Positions 1 to 6,349 of a DNA stretch of 16,331 bases are shown in pieces. The notes under the pieces are model-generated. The model saw only the letters and a program-made list of their open reading frames with translations. It did not search any database and was not told the DNA's origin. The position numbers were made by a program, and so were the translations under genes. Source of the stretch: an uncultured Bacteroidales bacterium. GTDB lineage: Bacteria; Bacteroidota; Bacteroidia; Bacteroidales; Marinilabiliaceae. The DNA is taken from NCBI GenBank assembly GCA_934725785.1, contig CAKVCS010000008.1, positions 1-16,331 of the forward strand. Reading direction: 5' to 3'. How positions within the stretch are numbered: position 1 is the stretch's first letter; each line of letters opens with the position of its first letter.

Positions 1-1
1 C

Positions 2-439
2 GTGGCCGGCCGCGAGCTCTGGCTCGGCGGCATCCGCATCCCTCATACGCTGGGCCTCTTGGGTCACAGCGATGCCGACGTGCTCATACACGCCATCTGC
101 GACGCCCTCCTCGGCGCCGCCAACATGCGCGACATAGGCTTCCACTTCCCGGACAACAGCGACGAGTTCAAGGGCATAGACAGCAAGCTGCTGCTCGCGA
201 AGACTGTCGATATCATAGCCTCCAAGGGCTACACCATCGGCAACGTCGACTGCACCATCGCATTGCAGCGGCCAAAGCTTATGCCACTCATACCGCTCAT
301 GGAGCAGACGTTGGCGCAGGTGATGGGGGTCGACGACGACTGCGTGTCCGTCAAAGCCTCCACCACCGAGAAACTCGGATTCGAGGGGCGTGGCGAGGGC
401 GGTACAGCCTATGCGGTAGCACTTGTACAAAAAGATTGA
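2..439 (+). CDS. ispF: 2-C-methyl-D-erythritol 2,4-cyclodiphosphate synthase, 5'-truncated by window edge
   Basis: IspF converts CDP-methylerythritol 2-phosphate to the 2,4-cyclodiphosphate in the non-mevalonate isoprenoid pathway and works as a cytosolic trimer with a divalent metal. The visible 145 residues match the family from just after its N-terminus. They include LLGHSDADVLIHAICDALLGA (here shortened: GHSDADV, then the metal-ligand His in DVLIHA at residue 30), DIGFHFPD, the Lys/Asp pair in FKGIDS, IGNVD, QRPK, and the C-terminal KASTTEKLGF-GRGEG signature. The family is about 155-160 aa. The first ten or so residues, which carry the Asp-x-His metal ligands, lie left of the window. The GTG at position 2 is therefore an internal Val codon and not the start. 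The stop is TGA at 437-439. No terminator is visible before the next promoter. Confidence 0.96.
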   Translation: MAGRELWLGGIRIPHTLGLLGHSDADVLIHAICDALLGAANMRDIGFHFPDNSDEFKGIDSKLLLAKTVDIIASKGYTIGNVDCTIALQRPKLMPLIPLMEQTLAQVMGVDDDCVSVKASTTEKLGFEGRGEGGTAYAVALVQKD

Positions 440-492
440 TGCGCGGGTAACAGTTTTTCCACTTTTTCCGTAAATAGGTGCGAATGAATTTT

Positions 493-500
493 TACCTTTG
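493..500 (+). promoter_or_regulatory. Bacteroidota -7 promoter box for gldJ
   Basis: TACCTTTG matches the Bacteroidota sigma-ABfr -7 consensus TAnnTTTG. No good TTTG -33 box sits 19-21 bp upstream. Transcription would begin near 507, leaving a leader of about 42 nt with a small GCCCG/CGGGC hairpin (511-515 with 526-530). This box overlaps the upstream TTG at 498, which argues that the lipoprotein gene starts at the ATG at 549. Confidence 0.6.
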
Positions 501-548
501 TGGCTCAAAGGCCCGCTTCCTTTCCCGGGCTTCGCTAAACTCCGAATT

Positions 549-2138
549 ATGAAGTTGTCAACTATGATACATCAAGTCAGCAAGTTCGCTCTCTGTTCAG
601 CTGCTCTCGCAGTCTCGCTGACCCTCTTGACCTCCTGCTTCGGCAGTAAGTCTGGTGGGCGCTCGGGCGATCGTTCGACTGCCACCGGGTGGCTCTACAA
701 CGACCCGACCTACGGTGGGTATGAGTACACATCCGGCTATGAGCAGGAGACCGGCCCCGGCCTCGTGTTTATTGAGGGCGGCACGTTCGTCATGGGTCGC
801 GTGGAGCAGGATGTCATGTTCAGCAATAATGCCACCCCGCGCCGCACCACTGTCACCTCCTTCTATATGGATCAGTATGAGGTGAGCAACGCGAACTACC
901 GCGAGTGGCTTTACTGGATTAATAAGGTGTTCCGCGAGAACAGGTTCGTCTATCAAGACGCGCTGCCCGACACCCTCGTTTGGCGTCGACCGCTCGCGTA
1001 TAACGAGCCGTATGTCGAGAACTACCTCCGCCACCCGGCCTACGCCGATTACCCTGTCGTGGGCGTGAACTGGGAGCAGGCTAACAAATATTGCTCTTGG
1101 CGTACCGACCGTGTCAACGAGAACATCCTCTACCAGAAGGGTATCATAGAGCTCACCGTCAACGACCAGAATGAGCGAGACAACTTCAACACCGAGGCCT
1201 ACCTCTGCGGGCAGGTCGAGGTTACCGATGGCGAGAAGCCGATGGAGGATCTCGGCAACGAGGGTCAGACTCGCCGCGTACGTCGCGACGACGGCATACT
1301 CCTGCCCAAGTACGAGCTTCCGACCGAGGCTCAGTGGGAGTTCGCAGCGCTCGGACTCATTGGCAACACCAACGACGAGCGTATGACCGACAGGCGCATT
1401 TACCCGTGGAACTCCCACGTGGTGCGTAATCCTGATGATGCCAACCGAGGCCGTATGATGGCCAACTTTGTCCGCGGCAACGGCGACTATATGGGCACTG
1501 CGGGCAACCTGAACGATAAGGGCGACATCACGGTCCCGGTCGATTCTTATTGGCCCAACGACTATGGCCTTTATTGCATGGCTGGTAATGTTAACGAGTG
1601 GGTCCGTGACGTCTATCGTCCACTTACGTTCGAAGATGCCGACGAGCTCAACCCCTTCCGTGGCAACGAGTTCAAACACCTTGTGGTTGATGAGACCGGT
1701 GTGCCTGTTGAGAAAGACTCTATCGGACACCTCCGCGAGGAGTACGATAAGGCGGAGGACATCGTAAGCCGCTGGAACTATCGCGACGCATACGCCATCA
1801 ACTACCTCGATGGTGACAGCCATACCAACTCAGTCCTCGGTGGCGACTGGTCTACTTCTAATGCCGGCACTGATGATATGTACGGCGGCATACCTCAGGC
1901 AGTTGAGGGAGGTGGCGATGAGTTCCGTTCGCAAGATGCGACCAAGAACCTCGGCAACCTTATCACGGATCATATGCGAGTCTATAAAGGTGGCGGATGG
2001 CGCGACCGCGCGTACTGGCTCAGCCCGGGCACACGCCGTTGGCTCGACCAGAAGGAGAGCCGTGACGACATAGGCTTCCGTTGCGCAATGGTCCGCGTCG
2101 GCTCGCCCGAGGAGAACGGAAAGAGCCAGCAGAGATAG
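549..2138 (+). CDS. gldJ: GldJ-like lipoprotein with SUMF1/FGE-type domain
   Basis: This 529-aa lipoprotein has the formylglycine-generating-enzyme (SUMF1) fold and resembles GldJ, a lipoprotein tied to gliding and type IX secretion in Bacteroidota. From the ATG at 549 there is a signal peptide with lipobox LTSC (Cys30). The GldJ-like segments follow: ATGWLYNDPTYGGYEY, EQETGPGLVFIEGGTFVMG, SFYMDQYEVSNANYREWLYW, YLRHPAYADYPVVGVNW, LPTEAQWEFAA, GNVNEWV and the C-terminal GGGWRD. The FGE catalytic cysteine pair expected after this last motif is absent: the stretch reads AYWLSPGTRR (about residues 486-495). The protein is therefore probably structural and not an oxidase. A TTG at 498 in the same frame is rejected because it lies inside the promoter box and would spoil the signal peptide. 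An intrinsic terminator follows. No other T9SS or gliding gene is in the window, so orthology to GldJ rather than GldK or another SUMF lipoprotein rests on sequence resemblance. Confidence 0.82.
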   Translation: MKLSTMIHQVSKFALCSAALAVSLTLLTSCFGSKSGGRSGDRSTATGWLYNDPTYGGYEYTSGYEQETGPGLVFIEGGTFVMGRVEQDVMFSNNATPRRTTVTSFYMDQYEVSNANYREWLYWINKVFRENRFVYQDALPDTLVWRRPLAYNEPYVENYLRHPAYADYPVVGVNWEQANKYCSWRTDRVNENILYQKGIIELTVNDQNERDNFNTEAYLCGQVEVTDGEKPMEDLGNEGQTRRVRRDDGILLPKYELPTEAQWEFAALGLIGNTNDERMTDRRIYPWNSHVVRNPDDANRGRMMANFVRGNGDYMGTAGNLNDKGDITVPVDSYWPNDYGLYCMAGNVNEWVRDVYRPLTFEDADELNPFRGNEFKHLVVDETGVPVEKDSIGHLREEYDKAEDIVSRWNYRDAYAINYLDGDSHTNSVLGGDWSTSNAGTDDMYGGIPQAVEGGGDEFRSQDATKNLGNLITDHMRVYKGGGWRDRAYWLSPGTRRWLDQKESRDDIGFRCAMVRVGSPEENGKSQQR

Positions 2139-2170
2139 CCTTCTTAGTCTCGGAGAATTTCAAAGATATG

Positions 2171-2203
2171 AGCCTCAGCACCCTACGGGGGGCTGAGGCT
2201 TTT
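2171..2203 (+). terminator. Intrinsic terminator after gldJ
   Basis: AGCCTCAGC (2171-2179) pairs perfectly with GCTGAGGCT (2192-2200), with further C/G pairing inside, and is followed by a short T run (TTTTGCTT). Confidence 0.8.
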
Positions 2204-2208
2204 GCTTG

Positions 2209-2247
2209 TGTGGTCTAACAATGTGGTCTAACAATGTGGTCTAACAA
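2209..2247 (+). repeat. Three perfect tandem copies of a 13-bp unit
   Basis: TGTGGTCTAACAA occurs at 2209-2221, 2222-2234 and 2235-2247 without mismatch. Each unit contains TAA. Because 13 is not a multiple of 3, the three copies put a stop codon in all three forward frames (2216, 2229, 2242). The array separates the gldJ terminator from the nuclease remnant and marks the left edge of the AT-richer stretch. Confidence 0.95.
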
Positions 2248-2276
2248 ATTGTGCGGAATGTCCGCTTGCGTACTTT

Positions 2277-2774
2277 TTGCTAATTGCCATATATCAGAGT
2301 CTTATGAGCGAGGGGCTGAAGAGGTATGAAGGGAAAGAACTACTTCCTCTTGAGAGCCACAACTCTGCGGACTTGCGGAGTGGCCGCATCGGTGATATAG
2401 ACATAGTCAACAATGACGGGTCTTCATTTGAAGCCGTTGAAGTGAAGCTCGGAATAGCAATAACTGCGCAAATTGCGGAAAGGGCGAAAGAGAAGATATT
2501 GCGTTCATCCGCGTCGCGCTATTATATTTTGTCTACCGCTCCCGTTGGCGAGTCGGAAAAACCTCGTGTGGACGAAATAATTCGTCAGGTTGCAAATGTG
2601 CATGGCTGTCAGCTTATTGTAAACGGAATTGTTCCGACTCTCAAATATTATCTCAGGCTGTTGGACTCGACTGTTTCATTCTTGGCCATCTATGCGAGTC
2701 TCGTCTTCTCCGACGAGTCGATAAAATATGAGCGCCGCGAGAGGTGGAACGAACTCGTCTCTGGCCGTGAGTGA
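2277..2774 (+). CDS. C-terminal fragment of a PD-(D/E)XK restriction-endonuclease-like protein (probable remnant)
   Basis: The reading frame encodes a compact nuclease-like domain. IYQSLMSEGLKRYEGKELLP is followed by ESHNSADLRSGRIGDIDIV and then FEAVEVKLGI. The Asp of GDIDI and the ExK of AVEVK give a D-(x)n-E-x-K arrangement typical of PD-(D/E)XK enzymes. RSGRIGDIDI-FEAVEVK is the pattern I associate with restriction endonucleases linked to cytosine methyltransferases. After this come a helical region and a C-terminal KYERRERWNEL motif. Only about 165 residues are present. The frame is open upstream to 2232, where a TAA of the tandem repeat closes it. The only early starts are TTG 2277 and ATG 2304, and ATG 2304 cuts into the apparent first helix. 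Base composition is clearly more AT-rich than the neighbours. No methyltransferase lies nearby. I read it as the 3' remnant of a transferred restriction gene; expression and activity are unknown. Confidence 0.6.
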   Translation: MLIAIYQSLMSEGLKRYEGKELLPLESHNSADLRSGRIGDIDIVNNDGSSFEAVEVKLGIAITAQIAERAKEKILRSSASRYYILSTAPVGESEKPRVDEIIRQVANVHGCQLIVNGIVPTLKYYLRLLDSTVSFLAIYASLVFSDESIKYERRERWNELVSGRE

Positions 2775-2814
2775 GTGTCGTAAGGCTCAGTCGTTTAAGT
2801 TTTAGCCTTTTAAC

Positions 2815-2845
2815 TTTCAATTCTCAACCCGATTCGCTAACTTTG
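2815..2845 (+). promoter_or_regulatory. Bacteroidota promoter for rpmE2
   Basis: The -7 box TAACTTTG (2838-2845) is a perfect TAnnTTTG. A TTTC at 2815-2818 lies 19 bp upstream as an imperfect -33 TTTG box. The predicted start near 2852 gives a leader of about 95 nt before the rpmE2 ATG. The leader contains a GTGGCG/CGCCAC hairpin (2877-2882 with 2893-2898). Confidence 0.7.
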
Positions 2846-2946
2846 TGTCCGAAATGTGACTCCTAAGAAAGGTTGCGTGGCGCCTGAACTCCCGCCACCG
2901 GACGGTAGAAAGCAGTTTCGAAACTCTTAAATAATAATCAAACAAA

Positions 2947-3210
2947 ATGAAGCAAGGTATCCATCCTGAGAACTACAGGCCTGTAGCTTTCACGGACATG
3001 TCCAACAACGAGACCTTCATCGTACGCTCTGCTGCCAACACGAAGGACACCATTGAGATTGATGGCGAGACCTATCCGCAGGTGAAGCTCGAAATCTCCA
3101 GCAGCTCTCACCCCTTCTACACTGGCAAGATGAAGCTCGTCGACACCGCCGGCCGTGTCGATAAGTTCATGAACCGTTACTCTAAGCACTTCGAGAACAG
3201 GAAGAAGTAA
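2947..3210 (+). CDS. rpmE2: 50S ribosomal protein L31, type B
   Basis: This 87-residue protein matches type B L31 of the large ribosomal subunit. It begins MKQGIHPENYRPVAF, has the conserved SSSHPFYTGK stretch, and ends with GRVDKFMNRYSKHF. It contains no cysteine at all, so it is the zinc-free form. In other bacteria this form can replace the zinc-ribbon type A protein when zinc is scarce. In Bacteroidota it is commonly the main or only L31. The ATG at 2947 gives the family's usual length and N-terminus. It has its own promoter and a longish leader, and a strong terminator lies about 150 nt past the stop. Confidence 0.97.
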   Translation: MKQGIHPENYRPVAFTDMSNNETFIVRSAANTKDTIEIDGETYPQVKLEISSSSHPFYTGKMKLVDTAGRVDKFMNRYSKHFENRKK

Positions 3211-3362
3211 TCCTTCTCGCCCTTGTCTCTCGATAGTATGGGCGACGCTCCGCGCGTGGGCGCTCGCTTTCGCGAACTCAATAAGCTCTGACGGTGCACC
3301 TCCGTTTTACAAGGCGCGGGGAATCGTCTCGCCGAGACGCGTTAAACAAAAGAGAAACATAG

Positions 3363-3396
3363 CCCGCTCTGCGACCTGCGCAGGGCGGGTTGGTTT
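3363..3396 (+). terminator. Intrinsic terminator between rpmE2 and mtaB
   Basis: CCCGCTCTGCG (3363-3373) pairs with CGCAGGGCGGG (3379-3389) over 11 bp, with one T-G wobble and a 5-nt loop, followed by TTGGTTTTT. It lies about 150 nt after the rpmE2 stop. The preceding part of the 3' region (3211-3362) holds no gene I can recognise, only a small CGTCTC/GAGACG hairpin near 3328. Confidence 0.85.
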
Positions 3397-3470
3397 TTCT
3401 ACGGCGCACCCATTCGCGCGCCTTCTCGCGCATGCAGTATATTAAGTATCAAAATACCACACAATCCCGC

Positions 3471-4793
3471 ATGATAGATACCCTCTCTTTCTCCAATCGC
3501 AAGGTGGCCTTCCACACCCTCGGGTGCAAGCTCAATTTCAGCGAGACGAGCGACATGGCGCGCAGGCTGGCGAATGTCGGCTTCGAGCGCGTGGATTTCG
3601 ACGAGGTTGCCGACGTTTACGTCATTAACACGTGCACCGTAACCGAGGAGGCAAACAAGAAATGCCGCCAGATGATAGGCCGATGCATCCGTCTCAATGC
3701 CGACGCGTTCGTTGTCGTGACTGGTTGTTTCGCGCAGCTGCAGGCCGACAAGATAATACAGATGCCCGGGGTGGGGCTCGTCTTGGGTGGAAATCAGAAG
3801 AGCGAAATAGTCGAGCAGATCCAGCAGGGGCTTGAGCGTAGGGGCGAGAAGCGTCTGATATCGGGAGACATATTGCGCGACCGCCGTTTTGTGGGCAGTT
3901 ACTCAAGTGGCGACCGCACCCGCTCGTTCCTTAAGATTCAGGATGGTTGTGACTATTTTTGCTCTTACTGCACCATCCCCATGGCGCGCGGGCTGAGCCG
4001 TAGCGGGACTGTGGCCGAGACCGTCGACATGGCGCGACGGGCGGCTGCCGACGGGGCCAGGGAGATTGTGCTTACCGGTGTGAATATCGGAGACTTCGGG
4101 CGTCACCAGGGGGAGTCCTTTTTGCAGCTTATCGAGGCGCTTGAGGGTGTTGAAGGCGTGTCACGCTACAGGATATCCAGCATTGAGCCGAACCTGCTCA
4201 CCGACGACGTGATCCGCCATTGCGCAGCGCCAGGCAGCAAGTTCATGCCCCACTTCCACATCCCGCTCCAGTCCGGCTCGGACGACATGCTGCGGCTCAT
4301 GAGGCGTAGGTATGACACGTCCCTCTATGCCGAAAAGGTCGCTATGGTGAAGAGCCTAATGCCAGACAGTTTTATAGGGGTGGACGTCATCGTCGGCGTA
4401 AATGGCGAGACCGAGGAGATGTTCGAGCAGTCGCGCTCCTTCATTGAGAGCGTCGACGTCACACAGCTCCACGTTTTCACCTATTCCGAGAGGCCTGGCA
4501 CCCGCGCCCTCGACATCAAGCCAGTAGTCCCTGTTCCCGAGCGTCACAGGCGCAACGCCCTTTTGCACGAGCTTTCCGAGTCCAAGCGGATTGCCTTCTA
4601 CAAGGCGCACGAGGGCAGGGAGGCAAAAGTGCTCGTCGAGTCAACTGTCAGGGACGGGTTCCGAATCGGATTCACCGAGAATTACATACGAGTGGAGGTG
4701 CCGGCCACGGCGGACGAGGTCAACACCATCGTGCCTGTCAGGCTCGTCAGGCTCGCGCCTGACGGGCTGTCTATCTCGTCGAGGCGTACGTAG
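3471..4793 (+). CDS. mtaB: tRNA (N6-threonylcarbamoyladenosine(37)-C2)-methylthiotransferase
   Basis: MtaB is a radical-SAM enzyme that adds a methylthio group to t6A at position 37 of ANN-decoding tRNAs, using two 4Fe-4S clusters. The 440-aa product shows the three family domains. The N-terminal UPF0004 domain has cluster ligands Cys19 (HTLGCKLN), Cys55 (INTCTVT) and Cys86 (TGCFAQ). The radical SAM core has Cys160, Cys164 and Cys167 in GCDYFCSYCTIP. The C-terminal TRAM domain spans roughly residues 380-440. TLGCKLN and CTVTEEANKKCRQ separate MtaB from MiaB and RimO. I chose the ATG at 3471 because MIDT...TLGCKLNFSET is the usual Bacteroidales N-terminus. The frame is open upstream, but the earliest start there (TTG 3390) lies in the U-tract of the rpmE2 terminator. 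No consensus promoter was seen between that terminator and the ATG. Confidence 0.95.
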   Translation: MIDTLSFSNRKVAFHTLGCKLNFSETSDMARRLANVGFERVDFDEVADVYVINTCTVTEEANKKCRQMIGRCIRLNADAFVVVTGCFAQLQADKIIQMPGVGLVLGGNQKSEIVEQIQQGLERRGEKRLISGDILRDRRFVGSYSSGDRTRSFLKIQDGCDYFCSYCTIPMARGLSRSGTVAETVDMARRAAADGAREIVLTGVNIGDFGRHQGESFLQLIEALEGVEGVSRYRISSIEPNLLTDDVIRHCAAPGSKFMPHFHIPLQSGSDDMLRLMRRRYDTSLYAEKVAMVKSLMPDSFIGVDVIVGVNGETEEMFEQSRSFIESVDVTQLHVFTYSERPGTRALDIKPVVPVPERHRRNALLHELSESKRIAFYKAHEGREAKVLVESTVRDGFRIGFTENYIRVEVPATADEVNTIVPVRLVRLAPDGLSISSRRT

Positions 4794-4815
4794 GCCACAT
4801 TTATGCATCGCCAGC

Positions 4816-4846
4816 CTTGCATATTCATAAATTCTATCTAACTTTG
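4816..4846 (+). promoter_or_regulatory. Bacteroidota promoter for lysC
   Basis: TAACTTTG at 4839-4846 is a perfect -7 TAnnTTTG box. CTTG at 4816-4819, 19 bp upstream, is a near-match to the -33 TTTG box. The start would be near 4853, giving a leader of about 40 nt with a short GCGG/CCGC hairpin. Confidence 0.7.
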
Positions 4847-4892
4847 TGTGCGGTTTTTGGCCGCCTTGTTAAAATATTAATCCCTTAGACAG

Positions 4893-6206
4893 ATGAAAAT
4901 CCAAAAGTTCGGTGGCACGTCAGTTGGCTCGGCAGCCCGCATGAAGGACGTGGCGAAGCTCGTCCTCGATGGCGAAGTCAAAATTGTTGTCCTCTCGGCT
5001 ATGTCTGGCACGACAAACAGCCTTGTCGAGATTTCGAACTATCTCTATAAGAAAAACGCCGATGGCGCCAACGAGGTCATAAGCAAGCTTGAGGCCAAGT
5101 ATGCGCAGCACATCGACGAGCTGTACTCCACCCAGGAGTATAAGGACAAGGGCATGGACCTGATCCGTGAGCGTTTCAACTATATCAAGTCCTTCACCAA
5201 CAATGTCTTCACTGTCTTCCACGAGAAGGAGATCCTCTCGCAGGGTGAACTCATCTCAACCGGGATGTTCAACCTCTATCTGCTGGAGTGCGGAGTGAAG
5301 AGCTGCCTGCTGCCCGCCTTGGACTACATGCGCATTGACAAGAACAATGAGCCCGACACGGCTTACATCCGCGAGAACCTCCGCGCGCTCCTTGAGAAAA
5401 ACTCGGGCTACGAGATATACATAACGCAGGGCTACATCTGCCGCAACTCTTTCGGCGAGGTCGACAACCTGCAGCGCGGTGGCTCGGACTACACGGCCTC
5501 CCTCATAGGCGCGGCCCTGCTCGCCGATGAGATTCAGATTTGGACCGACATAGACGGAATGCACAACAACGACCCGCGCTTCGTCGAGGGCACCAAGCCC
5601 GTCTCTGAGCTCTCGTTTGACGAGGCTGCCGAGCTCGCGTACTTTGGCGCCAAGATTCTCCACCCGACTTGCGTCCTCCCCGCCAAGGTGAACAACATCC
5701 CGGTCCGCCTTCTCAACACTATGGATCCCAAGGCTCCCGGAACCCTCATCAGTGGCCACCAGTGCACCAACCGCGTGGCCGCCATCGCGGCCAAGGATAA
5801 TATCACAGCCCTCCGCATCAAGAGCAGCCGCATGCTCCTCGCCTACGGCTTCATGCGCAAAGTGTTCGAGATTTTCGAGAGTTACAAGACTCCAATCGAC
5901 ATGATAACCACCAGCGAGGTGGGCGTGTCCGTCACCATAGACAATGACCGCCACCTCTATGACATCATTGACGACCTCAAGAAGTATGGCACTGTCGAGG
6001 TTGACAAGGATCAGTGCATCATTTGCATAGCAGGAGACTTCGCTGCCGACAAGAAGGGATACGCCGGCAAGATTTTCGACGCGCTCGCCGACGTCCCCGT
6101 ACGAATGATATCCTACGGCGGCTCCAGCCACAACGTCTCCGTCCTTATCAACGCGAGCGACAAGGTGACCGCACTCCGCGGCCTCTCCGCCCACCTCTTC
6201 AATTAG
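4893..6206 (+). CDS. lysC: Aspartate kinase, monofunctional
   Basis: Aspartokinase phosphorylates L-aspartate to aspartyl-4-phosphate, the committed step to lysine, diaminopimelate, threonine and methionine. The 437-aa product starts MKIQKFGGTSVG, with the nucleotide-binding KFGGTSV at residues 5-11. It also carries GGSDYTASLIGAALL (about 196-210) and DIDGMHNNDPR (kinase core). A C-terminal tandem ACT region (about residue 305 onward) includes EVGVSVTIDN and SYGGSSHNVSVLI, the usual allosteric amino-acid-binding segments. The length fits single-function enzymes, and no homoserine dehydrogenase domain is fused. The ATG is clear, about 40 nt after the predicted transcription start. LysA follows 143 bp later on the same strand, beyond an intrinsic terminator. 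Which amino acid inhibits this isozyme cannot be read from the sequence. Confidence 0.96.
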   Translation: MKIQKFGGTSVGSAARMKDVAKLVLDGEVKIVVLSAMSGTTNSLVEISNYLYKKNADGANEVISKLEAKYAQHIDELYSTQEYKDKGMDLIRERFNYIKSFTNNVFTVFHEKEILSQGELISTGMFNLYLLECGVKSCLLPALDYMRIDKNNEPDTAYIRENLRALLEKNSGYEIYITQGYICRNSFGEVDNLQRGGSDYTASLIGAALLADEIQIWTDIDGMHNNDPRFVEGTKPVSELSFDEAAELAYFGAKILHPTCVLPAKVNNIPVRLLNTMDPKAPGTLISGHQCTNRVAAIAAKDNITALRIKSSRMLLAYGFMRKVFEIFESYKTPIDMITTSEVGVSVTIDNDRHLYDIIDDLKKYGTVEVDKDQCIICIAGDFAADKKGYAGKIFDALADVPVRMISYGGSSHNVSVLINASDKVTALRGLSAHLFN

Positions 6207-6233
6207 GGCGGGGGCTAATCTCTCCCACATATG

Positions 6234-6275
6234 GGCGGCATAGCCCCGCGGTAAGCGGAGCTGCCGCCTTTTTTT
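6234..6275 (+). terminator. Intrinsic terminator between lysC and lysA
   Basis: GGCGGCA (6234-6240) pairs with TGCCGCC (6262-6268), with an inner CCGC/GCGG stem (6246-6249 with 6255-6258), followed directly by seven T residues (6269-6275). Confidence 0.85.
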
Positions 6276-6349
6276 CTATTAGCCGGCGCCTGCGCCTCTT
6301 GCCGCGGATCGTCTGCGAAACTCATATTGAAAAAAACATATTCCACCCC

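Noticed and set aside
597..1823. Long - strand open frame (408 codons) opposite gldJ
   Set aside because: It is antisense to a well-supported lipoprotein gene and has no recognisable domain; the high GC codon pattern of the + strand keeps the opposite frame open.
3300..3362. Possible tRNA-like segment after rpmE2
   Set aside because: No T-loop consensus, anticodon arm or acceptor pairing could be found.
3390..3470. Upstream start for mtaB at TTG 3390 or ATG 3432
   Set aside because: The TTG lies in the U-tract of the rpmE2 terminator and the added residues do not belong to the family; ATG 3471 matches the usual N-terminus.
5256..6230. Long - strand open frame (324 codons) opposite lysC
   Set aside because: Shadow of the aspartokinase frame; the product has no family signature.
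6014..6349. N-terminal extension of lysA
   Set aside because: It would overlap the lysC 3' end and the terminator and gives arginine-rich sequence absent from the family; ATG 6350 fits homologues.
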